Assembly: GCA_039591075.1 (NCBI GenBank)
Contig: JBDHEI010000030.1
Span: 1-64,000 of the forward strand
Source: JAOTVV01 sp039591075
GTDB lineage: Bacteria > Gemmatimonadota > Gemmatimonadetes > Gemmatimonadales > GWC2-71-9
Direction of reading: 5' to 3'
Length of the DNA: 64,000 bases
The notes beneath the pieces are model-generated. The model saw only the letters and a list, made by a program, of their open reading frames with translations. It made no database searches and was not told where the DNA came from. Made by a program: the position numbers and the translations under genes. This document shows positions 45,082 to 54,164 of the stretch, in pieces; the first letter of the stretch is position 1, and the number at the start of each line of letters is the position of its first letter.

Positions 45082-46263
45082 ATGAGCCGGACGGTCCTCG
45101 TGTTGGGCGGATACGGCAATGCCGGCACCAGAATCGCCGAACTCCTGGTGCGGGAGACAGAAGCGCGCGTCCTGATCGGCGGTCGGCAAGGATCCCGAGC
45201 GAAGCTCGTCGCCGATCGGTTGAAGCGGCAGTATGGCGAGGACCGGATTGCCGGCGTGTTGGCCGATGCGGCCGACCCACGCCTCCTTCGCAAGGCCCTC
45301 GAGCCCGTCGATCTACTCGTTGTAGCCTCCAGCACCACGCCGCTCACCTCGTCGGTGGCTGAGGCCGCCGTCGAGGCTCGGGTCGACTGGTTCGATGTTC
45401 AGTCCTCCACCAGGAAGCTCACGACACTGCGCGGGGTTCGCGATGCCATCGAGCGGAACGGCTGTTGCTTCATCACGGATGGCGGCCTCCATCCCGGCAT
45501 GCCGGGCGCTCTGGTGCGGTTCGCAGCTGGGTTCATCGACCGACCCCAACGGGTCCGCGTGGCGATGCTCTTCAACCTTGATTGGGGGGCGCTGGATCTC
45601 CCGCCCGAAACGATCGCAGAGTTCGTCGATGAGCTTCGGGAGGCGCGGTTGGAAGTGTACGAACGGGGTGAATGGGTCAAGCGCCGATCGTGGACCACGC
45701 AACCCATCGATTTCGGACACCCGTTCGGGAAGCGGAGTACCGTACCCCTTTGGCTGGACGAGATCGGGTCCCTGCCGAGGCTGTTCCCGTCGCTTCAGGA
45801 CCTCAGCGTGTGGGTCGCCGGGTTCAACTGGTTCGTCGACTATGTGGCGTTGGGGGTCGGGCTGCCGGGCCTGCGGCTTTTCGGTGACCGGGCCAGGCCG
45901 ACAGTCGCGCGGCTCTTCCAGTGGGGGCTGCACCGGTTTTCGCGCCCGCCATGGGGCTCGATTATGTTGGTGGAAGCTCAGGGGTGGAAGAAGGGACGGC
46001 TCGTCGAGTTTCGTGGGGGGGTGTCCCACCGGGACGGCTATGACCTCACGGCCATATCGGCGGTTGCCGCACTCCTGCAATACCTGGACGGCTCGATACG
46101 CAAGCCTGGGTTGTGGCAACAGGCGCTGGTCGTGGAGCCCCGACGGTTCATGGCCGACCTCGAGCGACTGGGTGCGAAGGTGACGTACGACTTGGACGTG
46201 CAAACCGGGAAGCCGGTGCGCCGGGACCCCGAAGCGGGCCTGGAAGCCGGGCGACCCGAGTAG
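45082..46263 (+). CDS. Saccharopine-dehydrogenase-like NADP-binding protein
   Basis: The protein has 393 residues from the ATG at 45082. An N-terminal Rossmann fold (VLVLGGYGNAGTRIAELL, RETEARVLIGGR) is followed by the DGGLHPGMPGALVR segment and a C-terminal domain with two hydrophobic stretches (WFVDYVALGVGLPGL). Members of this family include saccharopine dehydrogenases and trans-acting enoyl reductases; residues specific for saccharopine are not evident. The longer in-frame extension to 44878 overlaps the YpdA gene and is not coding. Confidence 0.75.
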   Translation: MSRTVLVLGGYGNAGTRIAELLVRETEARVLIGGRQGSRAKLVADRLKRQYGEDRIAGVLADAADPRLLRKALEPVDLLVVASSTTPLTSSVAEAAVEARVDWFDVQSSTRKLTTLRGVRDAIERNGCCFITDGGLHPGMPGALVRFAAGFIDRPQRVRVAMLFNLDWGALDLPPETIAEFVDELREARLEVYERGEWVKRRSWTTQPIDFGHPFGKRSTVPLWLDEIGSLPRLFPSLQDLSVWVAGFNWFVDYVALGVGLPGLRLFGDRARPTVARLFQWGLHRFSRPPWGSIMLVEAQGWKKGRLVEFRGGVSHRDGYDLTAISAVAALLQYLDGSIRKPGLWQQALVVEPRRFMADLERLGAKVTYDLDVQTGKPVRRDPEAGLEAGRPE

Positions 46264-46288
46264 CATGGGCCGATGGAGTGTTCGGGAT

Positions 46289-47626
46289 ATGGCGCAGCGT
46301 GTAGTGATTCTCGGGGCGGCCGGGCGGGACTTCCACAACTTCAACGTCTACTTCCGCGACGATCCCGGTTACGAGGTCATTGCGTTCACGGCTGCGCAGA
46401 TCCCCGACATCGATGACCGCCGGTACCCGCCCGAGCTGGCGGGTGAGCGGTACCCGAACGGCATTCCTATCGAAGCCGAAGCGGCGCTCTCCGAGCTGAT
46501 CATTCGCGAGCGCATCGACGTGGCCGTTTTCAGCTACAGCGACGTGTCGCACGAGCACGTCATGCACGTGGGATCCATGGCTATGGCTGCCGGTGCGAAC
46601 TTCCTGCTCCTGGGTCCGCGCGACACGATGCTCGACGCGAAGGTTCCGGTAGTTGCGATCTGCGCCGCCCGGACCGGCGCCGGAAAGAGCCAGACCAGCC
46701 GACGGGTCGCCGCCATCCTGCGCGCGATGGGAAAGCGGGTCGTCACCGTGCGGCACCCAATGCCATATGGCGATCTTCGGCGACAGGTGGTTCAGCGGTT
46801 CGCGACCCTGGACGACCTGGATCAGCACGATGTGACCATTGAAGAGCGAGAGGAATACGAGCCGCACGTTCGGGCGGGCTCCGTTGTGTATGCCGGTGTG
46901 GATTACGAACGGATCCTGCGGCAGGCGGAGAAGGAAGCGGACGTCATCGTCTGGGACGGGGGCAACAACGATCTGGCGTTCTATCGCCCGGACCTCTTGA
47001 TCGTCGTGGTGGACCCGCACCGGCCCGATCATGCTCGCCGGTACCATCCCGGCGAGACCAACGTGCGGATGGCGGATGTCGTGGTGATCAACAAGGTTGG
47101 CACGGTGGGGATGGAGGGCCTCGAGCTTGCGCGTCGCACCACGGAGCAGCTCAATCCCCGCGCGGTCATCGTCGAGGCGGCCAGCCCGATATTCGTGGAT
47201 GGCGATGAGCACATCCGCGGCAAGCGGGTCCTGGTGGTCGAGGACGGGCCGACGCTGACGCACGGAGAGATGGCGTACGGGGCCGGGTGGATCGCCGCCA
47301 AGCGTCACGGCGCTTCGGAAATAGTGGACCCGCGTCCCTACGCGGTTGGCTCCATCAAAGAGACGTTCGAGCGGTATCCCACCACCGGAGCGGTGCTCCC
47401 GGCCATAGGGTACGGGGACGACCAGATGCGTGAGCTCGAAGCCACGATTCGGGCGACACCGGCCGATCTGGTGATTATTGCGACGCCCATCGACCTTCGG
47501 CGCCTGGTCGAGTTTGACAAACCGGCGGTGCGCGTACGCTACGAGCTGCAAGAGATTGGCGAGCCGACGCTGGACTCGGTGCTGACGGACTTCGCGACCC
47601 GCATGGCCCAGAAGGACCGCCGATGA
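46289..47626 (+). CDS. Cyclic 2,3-diphosphoglycerate synthetase-like GTPase
   Basis: The protein has 445 residues. The ATG at 46289 is preferred because the family starts near MAQRVVILGAAGRDFHNFN. An ATG at 46265 would add 8 residues. It has a Rossmann-like first domain and a P-loop ARTGAGKSQTSRR around 127-140, then VVDPHRPDHARRYHPGETN and MADVVVINKVG. In archaea such enzymes make cyclic 2,3-diphosphoglycerate. In bacteria the role is unsettled. It precedes 6-phosphofructokinase, so a link with glycolytic phosphorylated intermediates is plausible. Confidence 0.75.
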   Translation: MAQRVVILGAAGRDFHNFNVYFRDDPGYEVIAFTAAQIPDIDDRRYPPELAGERYPNGIPIEAEAALSELIIRERIDVAVFSYSDVSHEHVMHVGSMAMAAGANFLLLGPRDTMLDAKVPVVAICAARTGAGKSQTSRRVAAILRAMGKRVVTVRHPMPYGDLRRQVVQRFATLDDLDQHDVTIEEREEYEPHVRAGSVVYAGVDYERILRQAEKEADVIVWDGGNNDLAFYRPDLLIVVVDPHRPDHARRYHPGETNVRMADVVVINKVGTVGMEGLELARRTTEQLNPRAVIVEAASPIFVDGDEHIRGKRVLVVEDGPTLTHGEMAYGAGWIAAKRHGASEIVDPRPYAVGSIKETFERYPTTGAVLPAIGYGDDQMRELEATIRATPADLVIIATPIDLRRLVEFDKPAVRVRYELQEIGEPTLDSVLTDFATRMAQKDRR

Positions 47627-47675
47627 GCACTGGATCGGGGTACGCGGTGATGGACCAGCAGAGCGGAAGGTTGTC

Positions 47676-48875
47676 ATGACACGGACCAAGGGCACCATCG
47701 GAATCCTGACCGGTGGCGGGGACGTGCCGGGGCTCAACCCGGCGATCCGTGCCATCACCATTCGGGCGCTCCGCGAGGGCTACCGCGTGATGGGCATCCG
47801 GCGCGGCTGGGCCGGTCTCGTCGATCTCGTTCCCGATCGGTCAGTGGACAACAACCAGCACATCCAGGTCCTGACCGAAGAGGTCGTCAACCGGGTTGGG
47901 CGAACTGGGGGGACGTTTCTCCACACGTCCCGAACGCGGCCGAGCCGTCTCCCGCTGGCCGTGGTGCCCGAGCACCTGCGGGAGCGATACACCGACGAGA
48001 TCAATGATCTCACCCCGACCGTCCTCGCCAACCTCGAGTTCCTGGGGGTCAACTTCCTCGTTCCGATTGGCGGCGACGACACGCTGAGCTACGCCGAGCG
48101 ATTACACGAGGAGGGTGTCAAGGTCGTCGGGGTGCCGAAGACGATGGACAACGACGTGCCGGGCACCGACTACTGCATCGGGTTCAGCACCTGCGTGACG
48201 CGCACGATTCAGATGACCCATAGTCTCCGCACCACGGCGGGATCACACGAGCGGTTTCTGGTCATTGAGGTCTTCGGTCGCTACGCCGGGTACACGGCAC
48301 TCCTGCCCACGATGGCTGGCGCCGCCGACCGGTGCGTGATTCCGGAGCACCCGTTTGAGCTCGAGCGTTTGTGTGAGCTGATGAACCACGACCGGGAGCG
48401 GCATCCCAGCCGCTACGCGGTGGTGCTCGTCTCCGAGGGTGCCACTATCGCCGGTGCCGAGGAGATGTCGTTCGAGGGCGACGAGGCGGACCAGTACGGA
48501 CACCGTAAGCTCGGTGGCATCGGCGACCAGGTCGCCACGGGGCTGAAGGAGTGTTCGCCCGCCTTCAATCGCGGCCGGCGGGTCAACGTGGTCAGCCAGC
48601 GGCTCGGGTATCTCGTGCGCTGCGGTGATCCCGATGCGTTGGACTCCATCGTCCCCATGGCGTTCGGCAACCTGGCGCTCGATCTGGTGTTGTCGAATAC
48701 CTCGGGGCGCCTCGTGGCGCTCCGAAACGGCGTCTACGACAGCGTCCCGATTGACGTCGTCACCGGTCGGAAGAAGGTCATCGACGTAGCGAAATACTAC
48801 AATGTGGACCGACTGCGCCCTCGGTACGAGACGTTCATCCGCCGACCCCTATTCATCATGACAAGCGATGTCTGA
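47676..48875 (+). CDS. 6-phosphofructokinase, probably pyrophosphate-dependent
   Basis: The protein has 399 residues of the PfkA family, which phosphorylates fructose 6-phosphate. Motifs are GILTGGGDVPGLNPAIR, PIGGDDTLSYAERL, PKTMDNDVPGTD, and EVFGRYAGYTALL. The residue matching Gly104 of E. coli PfkA is Asp (GGDD) and that matching Gly124 is Lys (PKT). These two changes are the recognised mark of pyrophosphate-using enzymes. If so, the step is reversible. GGAAGG precedes the ATG. The stop overlaps the next start by 8 bases. Confidence 0.9.
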   Translation: MTRTKGTIGILTGGGDVPGLNPAIRAITIRALREGYRVMGIRRGWAGLVDLVPDRSVDNNQHIQVLTEEVVNRVGRTGGTFLHTSRTRPSRLPLAVVPEHLRERYTDEINDLTPTVLANLEFLGVNFLVPIGGDDTLSYAERLHEEGVKVVGVPKTMDNDVPGTDYCIGFSTCVTRTIQMTHSLRTTAGSHERFLVIEVFGRYAGYTALLPTMAGAADRCVIPEHPFELERLCELMNHDRERHPSRYAVVLVSEGATIAGAEEMSFEGDEADQYGHRKLGGIGDQVATGLKECSPAFNRGRRVNVVSQRLGYLVRCGDPDALDSIVPMAFGNLALDLVLSNTSGRLVALRNGVYDSVPIDVVTGRKKVIDVAKYYNVDRLRPRYETFIRRPLFIMTSDV

Positions 48876-49422
48876 CTCACTGCGCGAGGCCGTCGAAGAG
48901 CTCTGGCCCGAGCTCGCCTGGATTGAGAGCACGAGCCTTCGGGATCAGGTCACGACGACCTGGGTGAAGGCCTTCGAGCGGAGCCCGCTCGATCCGGCAG
49001 ACCTCCACGAGATCCCGTTCACGCTACTGGTTCCCGACTGTCCGGCAACGTTCATGGAGCACAAGCGGTGCGTGGTGCACATCGCCAAGGCGGGGGCCGA
49101 GGCGATGCAACGGTTCCTGGGCCGCGCGCTCACGATCGACTTGGACACCGTGATCGCCGGCGCCATCCTAGCGGATGTCGGCAAGCTGTTGGAATACGAA
49201 AAGGTGGGCGGGCAGCTGAGACAGAGCGCGCGGGGCAAGCACCTTCGACATCCGTTTACGGGCGTGGCGCTCGCGCTCGAGTGCGGCGTGCCGGATGCGG
49301 TGTGTCATTGCGTCGCTGCACATGCGGCCGAGGGCGACTTGGTGAAGCGGAGCACGGAGGCCTTCATCGTGCATCACGCCGATTTTATGAGTTTTCTGCC
49401 GTTCAAGAACTTGGGCGGCTGA
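48868..49422 (+). CDS. HD-domain protein with altered metal dyad
   Basis: The protein has 184 residues in an HD-domain-like all-helical fold: FMEHKRCVVHIAKAG, AGAILADVGKLLEYEK, HLRHPFTGVALALECG, VCHCVAAHAAEGDLVKRS and VHHADFMSF. The dyad normally written HD reads AD here, so one metal ligand is missing although the outer histidines are kept. Such proteins are usually phosphohydrolases. This one may be a reduced or non-catalytic version. It is coupled to the phosphofructokinase gene by an overlap and precedes the PrpD-like gene. Confidence 0.75.
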   Translation: MSDSLREAVEELWPELAWIESTSLRDQVTTTWVKAFERSPLDPADLHEIPFTLLVPDCPATFMEHKRCVVHIAKAGAEAMQRFLGRALTIDLDTVIAGAILADVGKLLEYEKVGGQLRQSARGKHLRHPFTGVALALECGVPDAVCHCVAAHAAEGDLVKRSTEAFIVHHADFMSFLPFKNLGG

Positions 49423-49460
49423 GCGCCGTCCCGAACAGAAACCGACGGGGAGAGAATCGG

Positions 49461-50903
49461 GTGTCGCAGAAGACCATTACCGCGACCATGGCACGCTGGG
49501 CGGCCGGTTTGCGGTTCGAGAGTATCAGCGCGCAGGCCGTGCACGAGGCTAAGCGATATCTGCTCGACTCGATCGGCTGTGCCCTTGGCGGCTACCGCCA
49601 GGAGGACGTGCGGATCGCGCTCGACGTGCTGAGCGAAGTCGCTGGCAGCGGGCCGGCAACGGTCATCGGCAGCGGGGATCGGATGGACGTCGTCTCGGCG
49701 GCGCTCGCGAATGCGTTGATGGTCCGCGTGATGGATTACAACGACATCTATTGGCAGCAGGACCCCTCGCACCCTTCTGACATCATTCCGGCCGCCATGG
49801 CTTGCGGTGAGCGCGCCAGGAAGTCCGGGAAGGAGCTCATCGTCGGCATCGTGCTCGGTCACGAGTTCGAGATGCGCTTGTGCGAGGCGGCGTTCCCCGG
49901 CATCAGGGAGCGGGGATGGCACCACGCGACGCTCACGGCATTCGTGTCGCCGATCGTGGCGGGCCGGATGCTCGACCTCTCCTGGGAGCGGATCCAACAC
50001 GCGATCGGCATTTCGGCATCGCGTCACGCAACCCTGGGCGCCGTGACGGCGGGCAAGCTCACGATGATGAAGAACACCGTCGACCCGATGGCGACGCAGA
50101 GCGGCGTGCTGGCGGCCCTGCTCGCCGACGGAGGGTACACGGGCCCCGAGCACGTGATCGACGGCAAGGAGGGCCTGGTCCACTGTCTGGGTCCGGAGTG
50201 GAAGCTCGGCCTCCTGGTCGATGGATTGGGGGAAGGCTGGCGCATCGAACGGTGCGGCATGAAGGCGTTTCCCACCGAGGCACTGACCCATGCTCCGATC
50301 TCCGCGGTGCTCGACCTCGTTCGCACGCACGACCTCGCTCCTGAAGCGGTGACCAAGGTCCACATCCGGTCGCTGGCTCGGGCGGCCGACATCCTCGCGG
50401 ATCCATCGAAGTACGATCCGCGGTCCAAGGAGACTGCGGATCACAGTCTGCCCTACGTCATCGCGGCGGCCCTCGTGGACCGACAGGTCACGCCTGCCCA
50501 GTTCGAGCCGGACAAGATCATGCACCCGCGCATCCGGGCTCAGCTCAAGAAAGTGGAAGTCGTCGCCGACGCCGAGATCGAGCGGCTGTTCCCGAAGCTC
50601 CAACGCGTGGTGGTGCGGATCGAGACCACCGATGGGCGATCCCTCGAGAAGACTCTGGACTACCCCAAGGGTGATCCGCGCAATCCGCTCGGCGACGGCG
50701 AGATCGAGGAGAAGTTCGATGCTCTGGCGGCGCCGGTATTGTCGGCCGCTGCCCGCCGTCGGCTCAAGGCTGCGGTGTGGGATCTCGACAAGGCGAGGTC
50801 TATTTCGGAACTGATGAACTTGTGCACCGTGGGGACCGGTGCAGCCAAGCGCGCCAAGCGCCCGGTCAAGAAGGGATCCAAGCGGAGTCGCCCGCGGGGA
50901 TAA
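49461..50903 (+). CDS. MmgE/PrpD-family dehydratase-like protein
   Basis: The protein has 480 residues from the GTG at 49461, with GGGGAG upstream. The family includes 2-methylcitrate dehydratase and cis-aconitate-type enzymes. Visible motifs are ATMARWAAGLRFESIS, LLDSIGCALGGY, VMDYNDIYWQQDPSHPSDIIPAAMA, ISASRHATLGAVTAGKLTMMKN and MKAFPTEALTHAP, with a C-terminal basic extension (KRAKRPVKKGSKRSR). It is first of the tricarboxylate-processing genes and 59 bases upstream of the aconitase-like gene. Its substrate is probably a citrate-like tricarboxylate, not proven. Confidence 0.85.
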   Translation: MSQKTITATMARWAAGLRFESISAQAVHEAKRYLLDSIGCALGGYRQEDVRIALDVLSEVAGSGPATVIGSGDRMDVVSAALANALMVRVMDYNDIYWQQDPSHPSDIIPAAMACGERARKSGKELIVGIVLGHEFEMRLCEAAFPGIRERGWHHATLTAFVSPIVAGRMLDLSWERIQHAIGISASRHATLGAVTAGKLTMMKNTVDPMATQSGVLAALLADGGYTGPEHVIDGKEGLVHCLGPEWKLGLLVDGLGEGWRIERCGMKAFPTEALTHAPISAVLDLVRTHDLAPEAVTKVHIRSLARAADILADPSKYDPRSKETADHSLPYVIAAALVDRQVTPAQFEPDKIMHPRIRAQLKKVEVVADAEIERLFPKLQRVVVRIETTDGRSLEKTLDYPKGDPRNPLGDGEIEEKFDALAAPVLSAAARRRLKAAVWDLDKARSISELMNLCTVGTGAAKRAKRPVKKGSKRSRPRG

Positions 50904-50962
50904 CACGGAAGCGGTGTGGGGAACGCGCGTTCCGCTCAGAACTAGAAGGTCGAGGAACTAGC

Positions 50963-52909
50963 ATGGGCCAGACCATCGTCGAGAAAATCGCGCGGGCGCA
51001 CATGACGGCGGGTCCCAAGCGCCCATTGCGACCCGGCGACGTGGTCTCGCTCCGGCCGCGACACGTCATGACCCACGACAACACCGCCGCGGTGATGAAG
51101 AAGTTCGCGACCATCGGTGCCTCCCGCATCCACGATGCGCACCAACCGGTGTTCGCACTTGATCACGACATCCAGAACACCGAGGCGAGCAACCTCGCCA
51201 AGTATCGCGATATCGAGGCGTTTGCGGCACGACATGAGATCGTCTTCTATCCCGCCGGAACCGGCATCGGACATCAGATCGTCGTGGCGCACGGGTACGC
51301 TGTTCCCGGGGCCCTGGTCGTGGCGTCCGACTCTCACGCGAACATGTACGGAGCCGTCGGTGCCCTGGGCACGCCAGTGGTGCGCACCGATGCGGCCGCC
51401 ATCTGGGCCACCGGCGAGTTCTGGTGGCAGATCCCGCGGACCGTGCAGGTCGTGCTCGAGGGCGAGCTCCAAGGCGGAGCCACGGGCAAAGACGTGATCA
51501 TCACCCTGTGCGGTCTCTACAACCAGGGAGAAGTCCTAAACGCTGTGGTCGAGTTCGCGGGTGACGGTGTTGCGGGCCTCGGGATCGAGGCTCGGATGGC
51601 GATTGCCAACATGACGACCGAGTGGGGTGCATTGGTCGGGTGGTTCCCCGTCGATCAGGTGACGCTCCGGTATCTGGAGGGCCGCCGGCAGCTGCTGGCG
51701 GCATCGGGGATCGAGCGGTTCACGGCGGTCGAGGTCGAGGCATGGCGGCGCAACCCGCCAGCGCCGGACCCGGACGCCACGTACGCGGCACGTATCGAGC
51801 TGGACCTGGGGGACGTCAGTCCGCACGTCTCGGGACCGGACACGGTGTTCACGATGCGCGCTGTGGCCGAGATCGACGCGGAGAGGATCGCGATCCAGAA
51901 GGCGTATTTGGTGTCGTGCGTGAACAGCCGTTTGGACGACCTCGAAGCTGCCGCTCGTGTCGTGCGCGGTAGGAAGGTGGCGACCGGGGTCGAGTTCTAC
52001 GTTGCTGCCGCGAGCAAGGAGGTGCAGGAAGCCGCGGAGGAGTCGGGCGCCTGGGGAGCCCTGATCGAGGCGGGGGCGGTACCGTTGCCATCCGGTTGTG
52101 GGCCATGTATCGGGCTGGGCATCGGGCTGCTCGAGCCCGGAGAAGTGGGGATCTCGGCCACCAATCGCAACTTCAAGGGACGCATGGGGTCGCGGGACGC
52201 GCAAGCGTATCTCGCGAGCCCCGAAGTGGTCGTGGCTTCGGCGATCGCCGGGTACATCACGGGCCCCGAGCCGACCAGCGGCTCGCGACCGGTACGGCGC
52301 TACGTCGAACGGTCAGCGCCGTCGACGCCGTCCGAGTCCGTGACGATCCAGGACGGCTTCCCCGAGCGCCTCGAGGGCCGCCTGGTGTTCGTTCCGCAGG
52401 ACAACCTGAATACGGACGGGATCTACGGGAAGGACTATACGTATCGTGAGGACATGACTCGGGCGGAGATGGCCAAGGTCGTCATGGAGAACTACGATCC
52501 GGGGTTTGCCGCCGCGACGATCGCCGGGGACATCCTCGTGGGCGGGCGGAACTTCGGCACGGGCTCGTCGCGGGAACAGGCCGCGACCGCCCTCCAGGCC
52601 AAGGGAATCCCCGTGGTGATCGCCGGGAGTTTTTCCCAGACGTATCTGCGCAACGCGTACAACAACGGCTATCCCTGTATCGAGTGCCCCGAGTTGGTGC
52701 GCAGGCTCAAGACTATCCACGCCGAACAGATCCAGGGTGGCGTCCCGACGATCATCCCTGGGTATGACATCGTAGTCGATTTCGCCGGCGGTACGGTCAC
52801 GTATCAGGATGAGACATTCGCGTTTCCGGCGCTCGGGGACGTTCCCCAGGCGCTCGTCATCGCAGGTGGTGTAGAGCAGCAGGTACGGAGGAAGCTCGGA
52901 TTACAGTGA
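50963..52909 (+). CDS. Homoaconitase-like aconitase-family hydro-lyase
   Basis: The protein has 648 residues in one chain, with the large (LeuC-like) and small (LeuD-like) parts fused. The region SLRPRHVMTHDNTAAVMKKF to ASDSHANMYGAVGALGTPVVRTDAAAIWATG resembles fungal/bacterial homoaconitases more than citrate aconitases. Iron-sulfur ligands are visible: Cys in VSCVNSRLDDL and the CGPC pair in SGCGPCIGLG. The swivel domain (FGTGSSREQAATAL) follows at the C-terminus. It would interconvert (homo)citrate-like and (homo)isocitrate-like acids. The upstream in-frame extension overlaps the PrpD gene. Confidence 0.88.
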   Translation: MGQTIVEKIARAHMTAGPKRPLRPGDVVSLRPRHVMTHDNTAAVMKKFATIGASRIHDAHQPVFALDHDIQNTEASNLAKYRDIEAFAARHEIVFYPAGTGIGHQIVVAHGYAVPGALVVASDSHANMYGAVGALGTPVVRTDAAAIWATGEFWWQIPRTVQVVLEGELQGGATGKDVIITLCGLYNQGEVLNAVVEFAGDGVAGLGIEARMAIANMTTEWGALVGWFPVDQVTLRYLEGRRQLLAASGIERFTAVEVEAWRRNPPAPDPDATYAARIELDLGDVSPHVSGPDTVFTMRAVAEIDAERIAIQKAYLVSCVNSRLDDLEAAARVVRGRKVATGVEFYVAAASKEVQEAAEESGAWGALIEAGAVPLPSGCGPCIGLGIGLLEPGEVGISATNRNFKGRMGSRDAQAYLASPEVVVASAIAGYITGPEPTSGSRPVRRYVERSAPSTPSESVTIQDGFPERLEGRLVFVPQDNLNTDGIYGKDYTYREDMTRAEMAKVVMENYDPGFAAATIAGDILVGGRNFGTGSSREQAATALQAKGIPVVIAGSFSQTYLRNAYNNGYPCIECPELVRRLKTIHAEQIQGGVPTIIPGYDIVVDFAGGTVTYQDETFAFPALGDVPQALVIAGGVEQQVRRKLGLQ

Positions 52910-52967
52910 TCGGTCGATGCGCCGCTAATGGGTCGGCGCTCACAGTGGGAGGGGAGGAAGCACGAGC

Positions 52968-54155
52968 ATGGCGAAGCACACGGTGGTGGCGATGCCGGGG
53001 GACGGCATCGGGCAACTGGTCTTGCCGGAAGCGGTACGGGTCCTGCACGAGGTTGGGTTCGACGCAGAGTACGTGCACGGGGACATCGGTTGGGAGTTCT
53101 GGATCAAGGAAGGGAATCCGCTCCCCGAACGAACGGTCGGACTGTTACGAGAGCATCGGCTGGGTCTCTTCGGCGCGATCACGTCGAAACCGAAGAAGGA
53201 GGCCGCTACGGAGCTTCGGCCGGAGCTGCGCGGCGAGGGCTGCGAGTACTTCAGCCCGATCGTGGGCATGCGACAGATCTTCAACCTCGATGTGTGCGTG
53301 CGTCCCTGCCGGTCGTTCCCCGGCAATCCGCTGAACTTCGTGCGGCAGACGCCCGATGGGGGGCACGAAGAGCCGAATGTGGATGCCGTGATCTTCCGCC
53401 AAAACACTGAGGGTCTCTACTGTGGCATCGAGTGGACCAACCCGCCGCAGGTAGTGCGGAACGCGCTGGGCATGCACCCTAAGTACAAGCCGTTTGCCGA
53501 CGTGCCGGGAGAGGACTTCGCGATGTCGGTGCGGTTGTTCACGCGAAACGCGTGCCGCCGCATCGTGCGGGCCGCCTTCGAGTACGCGAAGCGCCACGGC
53601 TATCCGTCGGTGACGGTGTGCGAGAAGCCGAACGTGCTCCGCGAGACGTCGGGAATGATGGAAGACGTGGCTCGCGAAGTGCACGCCGACTTCCCAGACA
53701 TCAAGCTGTGGTCGACGAACATCGATGCACAGATGATGTGGCTCACCAAGAACCCCGAAGACTACAGCGTGCTCGTGGCCGGCAACCTGTTTGGTGACAT
53801 TATCTCGGATGCGTTTGCCGGTCTCGTTGGAGGGCTCGGATTTGCGTGTTCGGGGAACATCGGTGACGAAGTCGCCGTGTTCGAGCCGACCCACGGGTCG
53901 GCCCCGAAATACGCGGAGTTGGATCCACCCATCGTGAACCCGATTGCCATGATCCTGAGCGGCGCAATGCTCCTCGAGCACGTAGGCGAGCGCGACAAGG
54001 CCGAGCGCGTCCGAAGCGCGGTGGCGCGCGTGGTACGGGAGGGGAGGGTGCGAACCTACGACATGCTCCGTCTGCCGGGCGGCCCCGACGTGACGCGGCG
54101 CGGCGCGGCGACGACCATGCAGCTGACCGACGCGATCCTCGGCGCGTTGACCTAG
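52968..54155 (+). CDS. Isocitrate/isopropylmalate dehydrogenase family protein
   Basis: The protein has 395 residues from the ATG after GGGAGGGGAGG. It is a beta-decarboxylating dehydrogenase (FRQNTEGLYCGIEW, NIDAQMMWL, GNLFGDIISDAFAGLVGGLG, EPTHGSAPKYA). The substrate loop aligns without gaps to E. coli isocitrate dehydrogenase: Ser96, Arg102 and Arg112 are kept, but the residue matching Asn115 is Ile98. That points to a non-isocitrate, bulkier or less polar substrate. It lies between the aconitase-like and CitDE genes, so it probably acts on the aconitase-like product. Confidence 0.88.
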   Translation: MAKHTVVAMPGDGIGQLVLPEAVRVLHEVGFDAEYVHGDIGWEFWIKEGNPLPERTVGLLREHRLGLFGAITSKPKKEAATELRPELRGEGCEYFSPIVGMRQIFNLDVCVRPCRSFPGNPLNFVRQTPDGGHEEPNVDAVIFRQNTEGLYCGIEWTNPPQVVRNALGMHPKYKPFADVPGEDFAMSVRLFTRNACRRIVRAAFEYAKRHGYPSVTVCEKPNVLRETSGMMEDVAREVHADFPDIKLWSTNIDAQMMWLTKNPEDYSVLVAGNLFGDIISDAFAGLVGGLGFACSGNIGDEVAVFEPTHGSAPKYAELDPPIVNPIAMILSGAMLLEHVGERDKAERVRSAVARVVREGRVRTYDMLRLPGGPDVTRRGAATTMQLTDAILGALT

Positions 54156-54164
54156 GAGGATTGC

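Noticed and set aside
46265..46288. Eight extra N-terminal residues on the diphosphoglycerate-type enzyme
   Set aside because: Family starts align with the ATG at 46289; the earlier ATG lacks a better ribosome-binding site.
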